NCBI GenBank assembly: GCA_000231825.2
Contig: JH720304.1
Span: 1,257,068 to 1,321,067 of the forward strand
Reading direction: 5' to 3'
Source: Tetrahymena elliotti 4EA
Lineage: Eukaryota > Ciliophora > Oligohymenophorea > Hymenostomatida > Tetrahymenidae
Length of the DNA stretch: 64,000 nt
Position 1 is the first letter of the stretch. Each line of letters opens with the position of its first letter. A model generated the notes under the pieces. It did not search any database, had not been told where the DNA came from, and worked only from the letters and a program-made list of their open reading frames with translations. Both the position numbers and the translations under genes were made by a program. This document shows, piece by piece, positions 24,234 through 36,389 of the stretch.

Positions 24234-27200
24234 TCAATATTGATCTTTATTAAGCTTTTTACCCATAAACAATTTTGATCCATTATTTAACCTTCCATTA
24301 TTTCCAGTTCCTCCTCTAGTAACAGAAAGATCAATTACTCTAGTATCACTATTACCAGTTCCTAGCCTTTGCTATGTGACATTATTTATTGTAAAAGCTG
24401 AGTTATTGTTAATAAGACGATCTGAAACATTCCTTGTTTTATTACCATCAAAAAAGCTGACTCCACTACTCCTCATTGATGTTTCATCCATTTTCTTTAA
24501 AGCTATAGTATCTCCATTATTAGATGAAGCATTATCATTTATATACATATTACTTGTATTATATCCTGCTGTATTTTTTCTTTACTGTATTCTAATTGGT
24601 TAGGTCTGTAAAGCTTTCGTTGTATTTCCTCCAATGTTAAAATCGTCTTGTTCATTATCAGAATCATCATTCTCTTCTCCTTCAATAACATAAGAATCTG
24701 AATCTGATTCTTCTGGTTTACTCTTATTTTCTTCATCACTATTCTCTTCTTTATCTTCATCTAATTTCTTTTTAGCTTTTAATATTTATTTAATTTTTAA
24801 TATTTATTTAATTTGTCTTATATTAATTACATTAATTGCTATTCTTTTTGCCTTCAAATTCATTGAAATAATTTTTATTAATTGCATCTAGAATATCCTT
24901 ATTTTTAATTTTCTAAGTAATAGCAGCTCCTTTCTGTGATTTTATCTTAAAAGTAGTTAGGTCTTCTTTAGCATAGAATTCCATGAAATCTCTAATAAAC
25001 TTTTCTACGAATCTTTGTTCACCAACAAACATTTCTTTATCAACAAAGTAACATTAAATAATAGTCTTACAGGCCATATAAAAAGATCCTTAAAATATCT
25101 ATTAAATAAATAAAATTTTAATAAACCCAATTCCACAAATTACTGTTTTACATCTGAAATCTAATAGCAAATAATAAAGATAACACCAGCTGGTAAAATT
25201 GGAGTTTCGACTTCAGAAAGATCATTCTAAAGTATTGGAGTCTTAGAAGTAGTTCTAATAATTATGTAAAGCAAAACAGAAACAATAAGAGCACAGCATA
25301 GTTTAATTTGATAAATCATAAAACCTATATAATAAATTAAAATTTAATATCAATTAAAATTTTAAATAGTAGCTCAAAACACTCTATTGTGTAAAGATTT
25401 TTTTACTTTTATCATCAAAATTTACTTGTAATTTATATGAAAAATAGTATTTTTTGATCAAAAGATATTGCTTTTTTTAAATAATTTTATTTGAAGAAAA
25501 ATCAAGCTAAACTGCTTTTTTTCATCCGAAAAATTATAACATTAATTTGTTTTGAATGAAAAGATGAATTTTTTTTGTTTTTCAATTTAGTTGCTTTTCT
25601 TTGACTCAACATACTAAAAATTTTATCATAGTCTTAATTATAAGATTAATTTGATTTGATTTTGATCAAAAGATGTCTCTTTTTTTTTGTATTTTTATGA
25701 TCTTACTTAATCAAACGCTAGATAAGTTGCTTGTTAATAATCTAAAAATTAGATTCATTTTATTTATTGTTTTTTATTGAAAAATTATATTTTTAATCCT
25801 TTTTAATTTGTCTTTTTTTGAATAATTGAATTTATCAAAAATTACTGATCAAGAAATCAAGATCTTTAAGTTTCTCTTTGTGTCTATTGATAAGGAAATA
25901 AGCTTTTTTAGATGCTGTTCCATACCCATCACCAAACAGACATGTTTAGACAAAGCAATTTACTGAAATATATCTTATAAATGAGCTGTAGATATTGATG
26001 CAGAAACAAAAGCATCCTTCAATGTACCTTACAAATTAACTTCCTTAAGGTAACTGTCTAAATATGGCTAATACTAGATCTAATAACATTTTCGGGATAA
26101 TAAATATAGGTTTCATCAAAACAAACAAAGAAACAGTTCCTATATGATACCTGAAAATCCTCTTAAGAGTAATATTTAAGGGAATCTTTATTTTAAAAAG
26201 ATTTTTAGCTTTTTTAACTATTTTTGCTGAAAATATTTACTTCGACTGTCTCTTTCTTCTTTGCAAAAAACCAAATGCATAATGCAAAAGATGTAATCAT
26301 ATTGTTAACGTTATGAGCAAAAAGTTACCAATTGTAGAACATGTAAAATAAAAATATAATCAAATAAACTGAATAGGAACTATATTCAATAATTTTTGCC
26401 TCATTTTTTTCAATTGCTTTTGTTAAAATAACCGTTAAATTGTTTATTTTAAATCTATTTATTTACCTGATTCTGTTGTTGAAACTAGAACAACTTTTCC
26501 TATAGTCATTGCATAAATACAAGAAATAATGGTTATTGCTCCTACAGCTACTTGGAAAAAGACAGAAAAGAAAGGAACTATAGTAAGTTAATTTAAAACT
26601 CTGATAACTCTTGATGAAGCCTTTACAAATCCAATAGCTAAGTTTATTCTGTTAAACAAATTAATAACAATAAGTAAATAAACTCCAGCAACAATAAGCA
26701 TAACCCAAAACAGTGTCTATTCAAATAAAATATCATAATTAATTCAGTATATTGAAAAATTGTAATACATAAAAGAGATATGCACGAGATCCTCCACATG
26801 AATGCTTATCAATTCCAAGCAAACAATTAAATTTAATAAGCTAATGTTTAATAATTTTTTAAAAAAATTGAAATTTGAAATAAAAAATTATACTCTTGCA
26901 TATTCTTCGTGAAACAAATAAGAAATGATGCAAAAACAAAACACACTACCCCAAATGCAACCCCAAATAAGATAGGGGACTTTATCTTCATATCTCATGA
27001 TAAATTAAAATGTAAATGCTAATAGAACACCCAAAAATGCTCCTATACTAATAAGATCTAAAGTCTATTTGTTTATATAAATTGTCCTTAATTGTTATTA
27101 TTAATAATGATTGAATAATACTAAGTTTAAATCTGATGAAAGTCTTTTGACTGTATTTCTCGTAGTTGAAAGATAAGCTTCTACAGCTTACCTATTTAAA

Positions 27201-28346
27201 GGTTCTTTTGGCATACAATATCTTCCTAAATTATCACAAGCGAGTTACTGGTAACAAAAATTCTACCATTCATCAGGATATATAATTCCTTACAAATTAT
27301 AAAGACAGATACTTTAACCCTAAATAGATATAATTTAATCAGTTATCATCTCAAAATATTTATTTAAAAATTATTAGTTTATTTAATTTACAGTAGTTTA
27401 TGGGCATTCAGAAACACAAATTGAGACTTTTAAATCAATAGTAGCTGTTGCAAAATATTAGAATTATCTATCTGATAAAATACCAACTCCACAAATATCT
27501 CCTCTAAAATCATTACCATTTGAAAGTCTATTAGGTTGTCCTTCCTTAAAACCTTATTATTTAAATTATAAATATAATAAAACTTTTAAATTATTTATTT
27601 GTTACTCACAACAGCACAAAAAAAGAAGCCTGCATTCAATAAAATCCAGACCAATAAACAAAAAATGTTGGTGCAACTTCTTTCCTCTTTTATCAAAAAA
27701 ATATTTGTTATTTAATAAATAAATTTATTTTTGAAAATAAATAGATTATTTCCTAAATTTTATGCATACCAACAATTCCTTTAAAGTCTTAGATAGGCAT
27801 AAACTTTTGGTTGTATTTATCATTCATATCAATTTAATCTAACTTTTCTATTGGAGATAACTTATCTTATCTTGAAAATTTCTGAGTACCACTAAGAGCT
27901 GTTACAGTAACTGTTGCAGTATTTGTTTTATTTGTTGCTGTTTTTGATTTTTAAGTATTATCAAAATTTTAAACATTAAAATCATCATCTTCCCCATTTA
28001 TTTCCAACAATTCCATTAATTTTTATCTTTTTTCTTCTTTTTTCTACTGTTTTTTTCTCGCTCTCTTTTAGGAGTGAGTCTCTTACTATTCTTCTGTATT
28101 TATCACATGATCTTACTACTATTTCTTTTCTTAATCACTATTTTATGATCCTTCACCACTTTCTTAACCACTTCCACTATTATCTTCTTCATCTGATTCT
28201 AATATTTCCAAAACTTTTTAAGTTTCTACTTTATTTTTATTCTATTCTTCAAAAGAATCATCATCTTTTTTTCCAAAGATTAAAGTCTTTATTTCCATCT
28301 CGGAAGGCGGTCTATTTTTATTCCCATTCACTTTTTATTAACTCAT
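24234..28346 (-). CDS. Choline-transporter-like protein (SLC44/CTL family)
   Basis: A multi-exon gene from ATG 28346 to TGA 24234-24236. A cytoplasmic N-terminus of about 200 residues is acidic, Ser/Gln/Lys-rich and probably disordered. It leads into the family signature: 'RSCTNIFCLLVWILLNAGF' for the first membrane helix. A large loop follows with 'FRGDICGVGILSDRQLQYF' and conserved cysteines (CVSECP-type), then 'YCMPKEPLNRQAVEAYLS'. About ten membrane segments follow down to about 24900. The C-terminal tail is long, acidic and Asn/Ser-rich. CTL proteins sit in plasma or organelle membranes and carry choline or ethanolamine in several eukaryotes; the substrate here is inferred. Around ten introns interrupt it, so individual exon borders are approximate. 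Both tails are longer than in animal CTLs. Confidence 0.85.
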
Positions 28347-29366
28347 TTTTATAGTCTACTTCTTCTTAAAAAGTAATTTCTTAATTAAAAAATATAAACA
28401 AGAATGAAAGCTAATAAGACTTAACAACTAAAAAATAATTAATTAGAATCCGCAAATAATATTAATATAATTGTATGAAGATTTACATTCTACTCTAAAG
28501 CTTAATAAAACTATCATACAATCAATCAGTCAACCAATCAGACAATGAAAAATTTACCTGAATCAAAACTTAGAAAATTTTCAGTATAACTTGAATTTAT
28601 TCTAAATTGATATTCATATTCGATTACCATTTATGCTCCTTTTAAAAATTTTAATATTAAAGACATGCTTGAAATGAATAATTAAATTGGAATTTTCCAT
28701 AAAATTGATTAATATTTTTTCATTTTGTTATTAAATATTGTTGTTATAAATGTAATTTAAAATGTAAACAATCAAATATTCAGTAAAAAATTCAATATTT
28801 TATTTTATGATACAAATATCTTTGATAAACTAAATTTCCTTTTAATTATTAATCATCAAATATTTTAAAACACATAAATACAAATTATTTAAATTTTGGT
28901 AAACATTTATTTTTTTAAACTATAGAGGGCTCTTCTTATTATTTTATTTTTTATACATCAAAATTAATATTTAATATTAAGATCAATATGAGAGATACTT
29001 TAAATTTAACAGCTGTATAGTATTAAAGTTTATATTTAAAATGATCATCTGATTAAATTTTCAAAAATAATTATTTAAAATCCAAAAAATAAAATATAAT
29101 TTAATTGAAATAGATCCAAATTGTTACCTTCTTTTTAACAACTAAATGTTTTTTGTTATAAAATATTTGAATAATCTGTATTAATCATCTTAGAATTATC
29201 TTGATTACCTAATATCTATCTATTAACTCTTGAGAGAAAAACCTTTCTTCTGAAAAGAATATAGTAGTTAAGATTTATTCATAATAATAAGTGGAATTTT
29301 AATTTTGAATTTATTAAAAGATAAATTTTTTTATTTTTTAGGTTTGTATCTTTTAGATAAAAATAA
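28347..29366. other. Divergent intergenic region
   Basis: About 1 kb between the divergently transcribed transporter and LRR genes; it should hold both promoters. The sequence is AT-rich, with a small CAAT-rich repeat (28520-28545, TCAATCAGTCAACCAATCAG). No coding pattern or structured RNA was seen. Confidence 0.5.
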
Positions 29367-32327
29367 ATGGAAATTTAGGACTAACAATAAGAAATCCCTG
29401 TAGTTAGGGATAAAGAAATTTAAGAAAAGAGTAAAATAATAAAGATAAACTGATCATTTTAAATAATTTAATATATTAAGTTGAAGATAATTAATCTAAT
29501 TTACAATCTGACTAAAATCCACAATCAGAAATACAGAATTAGTAACAAAATAATCAGTAGAATTTACTTTTATTTAAGTGTTTAAATTTATTTTTCTAAT
29601 CAATTTTTTGAAGGGGAGAAGAGCAAATTTAACCTGTTCCAATTGAATAAGTCTAAGAAAGATTAAAAAGTTTGAATTTTGGATTTAAGTAATTCTATTT
29701 GTGTTTTATTGTTAAAGCTAAAGATAAAAAACTAAATAGATCATAATATGAAATTGAAGAAATAAAAAATGCTATTATTCAATCAACTACAGAATAAAAA
29801 ATGATCATCAACCAATAGTATAAAATTTACTTTCAATTAAAACTGACATTATCAACTAAGATGATGTTCAATTTTTAACAGAAATAAGAGCTTAGATGAA
29901 TAATTTATTAAGGATTTTAATAGTATCATTTAATTGTTTGCTAGTTTATCTTTAGTCAGTCTTAATTTCGAGTAAGTTTTATTTTTATTTATTTATTTGT
30001 AAATTAATATTAGTCATTTAAATAAAGATCTACTCATATCACCAAAGTCTAATTAGAAAGTTTGATTAAAGAAATGACTTAGTCTTGTGTTAGTTTATAA
30101 GTAATAGATCTCAATTTCAGGTAAATTACACTAAAATGTCATGAAAAAAAACTAATGTTCTAATTTTAGAAACAATAGTTTAAATTCAAAGTGCATAAGA
30201 AGCATACTTTTAGAAATATCTCAGCTTCTTAAACTGAAAAAATTATCAATAAATTTAGAGTAATTTATTAATTTTTTGTAGATTTAATTAAATATGATTA
30301 AATAAATTTAGCAATAATTATATTGAAATAAATGGATTAGATATTGCTTTAGAAGGTTGGTAAAAGGGTTTGAATGTAGAACATTTAGATATTGACTTAA
30401 GGTTTATTGATTTTTTTTAGGGTTTATATTTAAAAAATAATAATTTAAAAAATTAGTAATAACTTACTTTAATTCGATGGTGCCATGCTACTTTTCCAAG
30501 AAATGAAACATTTAAAAAATATTGTGACCTTAAGAGTAAATTTAGAGTAAAAAATAATAATAACAAAAAGATTTAATTCTAAATAATTTATTTTATTAAT
30601 TTAAAGAGGGAATTAGATTCAAAGTTAGCTTTATGATGAAAAATCTCTTCTGGATGGAGTAGTTTCCTGCAAATTTTTACAAGAAATGGAAATAGATTTA
30701 TCGTAAGTAATTCATTTAAAATTAGAATTTATTTAATAAAATTTTGTTGGTTATTCAAGAAACAATTAAATTGGTGATAATGAGATTACTGATATGTCAT
30801 TGTAGTTCTTTTAGGTGACTAGATTAAAAAAAATAAAACTTATTGTTTGGTAAAGAGAAAATATTGATTGATTCATTTATTTATTTACTATGAAACATAA
30901 TTTTAAAACTAAAAAAGGGATAACGAAGTAACTTTTGAAGGATATTACAATTTCTTTTAAAATATCTCAAAATGCAAACAATTAGAAGAATTGGATATTA
31001 ACTTTGAGTAAAATATTTAAATAAGTTTAGTTCTGATTTAATTCTTTTTTTTTAATGAAATTTATTTGAATTTATAGTGATAACATGATTAATGAGATAA
31101 ATGAAAATATTGCTTACAATTTCTCTGCACTCTATTAAAAAATGAACAAACTTCTCTTTCTTTCAATCAGCTTATGGTTTTTATTTTTTATTGTAAATTT
31201 TTTAATATATTATTTCTTAAGTAATAATAAGCTTACAAGTGTATAGTGTTCTAATATTTTTAAAAGAATGGATGTGATCGTTGGTCTAAAGTAGCTGAAT
31301 ATCAATTTAAGGTATATCCATTTTCTTTATTTAGATTGTAAATTAATAGATTAATAATTTTTCTTGATAAAAAAAATTATTGTTATTTTTTTATAGATTT
31401 AATTGAAAAAAGTTTGGTTTTATTCATATTTACTTTTTTAATGGATTTGTAAGGTCTAATTATAAATTACTCAAGAATTATTTGACAGAGATAAATTCCT
31501 AAAGAAGAATTTTTGAAATTTTTTATTTTAAAATAGAAAGAATAACTTAACATCCTAAGATTGTATTGAGAGCTTTGAAAATTTTTCTAATATTCAATAT
31601 TTATCATAATTGTCTATTAATTTATCGTAAGTTTTTGTATTTAATTATTAGTTTATATTTCAATTTATATTTTAGTAAAAACAAGATCGAAAGCAATAAG
31701 TCAGGATTTCTTAGTACAATTACAAGCTTTCCTTTTCTTTAAAGACTCTACATAGATTTTTCGTAAATAAAAAAATAAAACATATCTTAATTTTTAAAAT
31801 ATGATTTTGAAAGATTAAATAACTTTGATGAAAAATATATTGGACTTCTTCTAAAGCCATTGTCAACTACCGGTTCTATAAAATAACTTAGTCTTAATTT
31901 TAGGTATTTAACACAAACATAAATTACCATTTTTTATTTATTAATTTAATAAAAAGTGCTTGTGGAATAAAGAATATTGGAATACAGATGATAGCAGATA
32001 ATTTATTTTAAAGTTATGTATCTGTAGAATATTTAGAGCTAAATTTATCGTAAGAAATTATTTTTATTTAAAATTTTAAAAGAACTTTTATTAATTTAGG
32101 AATAACATTTGTTAGTTGGAGTATTTGTATAGCTATTTAGAGTGTATTAAATAAATGAGGAAACTATAATTCTTATCAATTAATTTAAGGTATTTTATTT
32201 TATATTGAAAAAAACTATTAAAACATACTCACCTAATAGAAATAATGGATTGGGAAGTATTGAATAAGAGTATATACTGAACATCATTGATAAGAAGAGA
32301 TATAAGCAATGTGAATTACTATTCTGA
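29367..32327 (+). CDS. Leucine-rich-repeat protein with one repeat per exon
   Basis: Starts at ATG 29367 with a Gln-rich, probably disordered N-terminus over three or four exons ('MEIQDQQQEIPVVRDKEIQ'). About sixteen leucine-rich repeats of the long, ribonuclease-inhibitor-like type follow and end at TGA 32325-32327. Nearly every repeat is one exon of about 80-110 nt. Repeats start with a [SRDE]NN-like motif ('NNYIEINGLDIALEGWQKG', 'NNKLTSVQCSNIFKRMDV', 'NNICQLEYLYSYLECIKQM') and end with the beta strand 'L.INLR' or 'L.LNFS'. Introns are 40-150 nt and split the codon after the strand in phase 2 throughout. LRR arcs are protein-binding surfaces; the partner is unknown. No kinase, F-box or other catalytic domain and no membrane segment was seen. 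Confidence 0.85.
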
Positions 32328-32392
32328 TGATATACTAACATAAATTTATAATAGATATGATATACAGTATATTAATTAAATATGATCTGTAT

Positions 32393-35248
32393 TCAAGATT
32401 AAAATAAATGTTTATTATAAAAGGATTCATTTACATCATTTACAACTACATTATTTTGTGATAAATTTAATTCTTAGTTTTGATTTAATCCATTTCTATA
32501 ATTGCTTCCATCACTAATTTATCTAACATGAGATTGATTTTGGTTAATTTATTATTATTATTATTATCCTTGCGAAGACTATATAGTGTAAATGTATTAT
32601 GTCTGTGATTGAGACTATTATTGTTATCGTTAATGGTTCTATTAATTCTAAATTGATGAATCATCTTCATTGTATTTTATTTTAGAAAGGTGTCTGTCCA
32701 TTACTCTATCATAATCTGACTAATTAAATTCTATTTAATTTTATAAATCTTTGTATTTCTTATATATCTCATCTAATCTTTCCTTATTTGAATTATTCTA
32801 ATTATTTTGGTGGCTAATTGTTTACCTCTAACCATTTTAATTTCTATTTATAACACTTCCTAACAATTACCTTGTTCTTTTTCTTCTCTCATCATCATCT
32901 AGCTATACACTTCCCCTCATAAGTTACTATTAAGGGGCATGGTTAATATATGATCCACCATTAGAATCTAGATAGTTTGTATTTCTAATGGTATATTTAA
33001 AAATTTATATTATTAAACAAACTCGTTTTAATCAATAAAAAATTAAAAAACTTAGGAGAATTTGTTTAAATTTTTGGAACAATTAAAATATTTCCTATTA
33101 ACATTTTCTTAAAAATATGAAAAATACTGTATTTTCCCCTTATTGTTTATTTTAGAGAAACAAAAAAATATTTTAATCAATTTTTGTATTTTTCTTTAAA
33201 TTAATTTGACTATTTTAAAAAATTTTTAGAAAAAATATAAAGCATTTATGGCTTAAAAATAAATAATTCAATTTCTTGTATTGTTGTTTTTCAAAAAACG
33301 AGTACTAATATTAATCGGATTTAGTTAATTGAAAACAAAAAATTTTGAAAATATTTATCAATAAATCTTCAAGAGTTGAAAATGTGATTTTTACCTAATT
33401 TAAGAATAACTAAGGACATCATTCTAAAATTTATATGAATGAGCATAACTTGAGGAATCATTATCTGTTGAGAATATCTATTGACTTTAGAGAATAATCA
33501 ATTTATTTTAATATAATTTTTGTAAAGATATTTTACTAATTTTTATATTTGATAAATTAACGATAATTATTTTCTGCTAATTCAATTATATTTTATGAAT
33601 GTCTTGGAAAATCTTTAGTAACACTCCATGCTTCGATATGAATTAACTTTAATATTTGATTAAAATATTATAAGTTCTGTAACTAAAAATTTTACAATAT
33701 GATTTTAAAAGTAATCAAATCCTGATTCAAAATTGTCATCTTTGGAAAGAATGTAAGAACTTTAGAACATATTTCTATCTATCCAAATACGATGCTTTTA
33801 TGTTTTTTGATCATATCCAAATCCTAAACCTTTATCATTATAACTAATATAACGTTTTTGAGGTTCTGCTTTTTAAGAATCAGATTGTTGAATCCTACTC
33901 CTTTCTCTTCTCTTTAATAAGCTTTCCTAAGAATATATGGGTTAGAAATGAGGAGATATTTCATATAAAATAATTTCAGAGGACCCTTAAACTCCTTATC
34001 TATTTGTAGCAGCAGAGAACCCATCAGGGATATACACTCCCACTAGTTATTAATGATGTGTTCCAGGTATTTCTTTTCCCAAAAACTTTAGTAAAATCAA
34101 TATTCCTCCCTCAAAACCTTTTTATTTATTACTTGAGATCAATAAAAAGAAAAATATAATGTTCATACTTTCTATTTGCTGCTAAAAGGTTTCATAATTG
34201 AAACTCAATTCTCCAGATGAAAATATTCTATTTAAAATAGTAACTTTTCTAAATAAGTGATCATTTGTCAATGCTATTGCTGAACTTATATTATAATCAA
34301 ATGCCATCGTTTATTTGATTTATAATAAAGGGAAGCCAAATCCCATAGGCTTTCTTAGAAACTTGTATTCATAATAATTCCTCAAAATATCATCCAACAA
34401 AGGATATTTTTTGTAGAAATAATTAATTATTTCATCCCATGATTTGGTTTCTTCTAATCCTTCTTCTTTATATAAATAAATAGAGTTTTTAGAATGCCTG
34501 AAATTAACTAATTGTTTTACTGAACAATACTGTAAGAATTAAATTAGGGTCAGGAATGTTGTAACTAGATTTAGAGCTATCTGATGTTTCTATAATTTTA
34601 AATATTTCCTAATATAAAAATGAGAAATTAGCTTAAAACGATTTTTTAATATTCTGCATTTAATTTAAAAACTAATCCTAAATGCTATTTTTCTACTTAC
34701 TTTTACAAATTACTGTAATTGTGATAAAGTAGTGCGTGTTTATTTCCATTAATCACCTTTTATTTTTGGATTAATAAGCTTAATCTTCCATTCAACAAGA
34801 GACTCTAAATAATACATTTTGTATCCAGGCTCACTAAATATCAAATCAGCACCTTATATAATTTTAACAAAGCATTAAATTATTTGCATTTAATTACTTT
34901 TTATGATTTAATAATGTAAATGATAATCATTTAAAATTTTACAAAAATTGCAAAACCTTTCATATGAAACAAATTAATCATTTCCAAATAACTCATCAGT
35001 TAGTATTTTCTATATGTAATCTGTCTCATACATGTAATCTGCAAAACCCTAGGGATCAATAATTCCTTTCTTTTTTGTGCTAGTTTAAATTTTATATTTA
35101 AATGTTTCTGATTTTAATAATTTGATTGAATATTATACTTTTCATTATTCTCAGATATAGTTGTGAATAGCATGTTGATATAATTTTTCTAGCTTTTATC
35201 AAAATTAGATTCTCTTTTCCTAATTGCACAACAATTTTCATTACCCAT
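32393..35248 (-). CDS. TLDc-domain protein, MEAK7/Rtc5-like, predicted N-myristoylated
   Basis: Starts at ATG 35248 with 'MGNENCCAIRKRES': Gly2 followed by Asn and neighbouring cysteines is a plausible myristoylation/palmitoylation signal, as in MEAK7 (TLDC1). A helical region with 'IDPQGFADYMYETDYIQ' follows. The TLDc domain spans about 34270-33590: 'HLFRKVTILNRIFSSGELS', '...QLVGVYIPDGFSAATN', the hallmark 'DKGLGFGYDQKTQKHRIWID' and the closing 'HIEAWSV'. TLDc proteins bind and regulate the V-ATPase or lysosomal signalling and oxidative-stress responses. Through short exons and a 410-nt intron (32985-33394) the frame continues into a Gln/Asn/Ser-rich tail ending at TGA 32393-32395. The phase-2 junction gives an intact Arg codon, but the tail could be a separate gene. 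Several other introns are approximate. Confidence 0.75.
32985..33394 (-). other. Intron of 410 nt before the TLDc gene's disordered tail
   Basis: The donor GTAAAAAT follows '...VLSYSQI' and the acceptor ACCATTAG precedes 'NTNYLDSNGG'. Splicing in phase 2 completes an Arg codon. It is the longest intron inferred in this gene, and it contains AT-rich sequence without coding pattern. Confidence 0.5.
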
Positions 35249-36389
35249 TTGCCTTAAATCTAATCCTTATAAAATTTCTATACCTATGAGCTAACTATTA
35301 ATTTTTTTACTTCTAAACTGCTTGAAAGTTTTTAGTTTTTGCTTATGAATAAATAATTTAATTAACAACTATTTTTTTACAAATTGCAAAGAAATTTTGA
35401 TTGTTGTTTTAAGATATAAAAAGTACTGTTTTTCTTAAATCCACTAAATGTTATTACTAAACAAAACTAGCTAAGTAATATGAGTCAATATAAGTTATTT
35501 GAACTCTAATTTCATAGAATATTCAATACTTTAATATATTATATTTGTAATATATTCGTTGAAACTAACATTCTTCTTTCAATGATAATATTTTATTTTA
35601 ACTCACTTCTTGTTTTAGAATTAAAATTTCATAAAAACAAATCTATGATTTCTAAATTATTTTTTTTTTTTTCGATTTTCTATTTGAAATTTATCGGAAT
35701 TTTATTTAAAAGTATAATTTGGTATGTAAAATTTGTTCAGTATTTTCTAAATTTAAAACATTAGACTAATATTTTGAATTATTTAATTAAAACAGCTATT
35801 CTAAGAATATATTAAAGACACCATCTATTGTTTTAATAATTTCAAATAATTTTTGTTTAAGATTATTTAGTAGTTTTTTAAAATATTAAAAGATCAGTTT
35901 AGGAAAATAAGATTTAGATAATTTGGTATTTTTTTTTATTTTTATTAAATTTAAATTATCTAAGTATTATTTAATCAGGTTTCTATTTTCGATTAATATA
36001 AAATTGTTTTTTGCTTATTTGTTTATTTATTTTTATTTATTTATTGAGATAATAATATTTTAGTTTGTGACTTAACAAATAGTATCCTAATTTTTAAATG
36101 TTTCAATTAAAACTTTTTATTAAAAATATGATAGAACTGAAATTTTATTTTTTTATACTTTATAAATTATGAAAAATAGAATCATTGATTACATTATTAA
36201 AAATTATGAAAAATATTCAATTAATCACAAAATTTAAATTATATCAAAATGAATTTTTTAATCATTTTAGATTTTCTGAATTTAATGGTGCTATTTTTTT
36301 ATTGAACCTGTTTTTCGAAAGTAAAATTACTAGTTTATAAAAAATAAGATTAAATTAGAAATTTAAAAATATAAATATTACATGGTAAA
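35249..36389. other. AT-rich intergenic region
   Basis: About 1.1 kb with T-rich runs (35660-35675, 35929-35945) and a TTTA-type repeat at about 36016-36045. A short frame at 35582 does not stop at its TAG under the ciliate code and has AT-random composition. Nothing else was seen. Confidence 0.5.

Noticed and set aside
24376..24603. Overlapping frames on both strands near the transporter C-terminus
   Set aside because: Both conflict with the in-frame Asn/Ser-rich tail of the SLC44-like protein, which continues to TGA at 24234 and explains the sequence.
35582..35764. Plus-strand frame of 60 codons
   Set aside because: It ends in TAG, which is not a stop in this code, and its Phe/Ile/Leu/Lys composition fits random AT-rich DNA.
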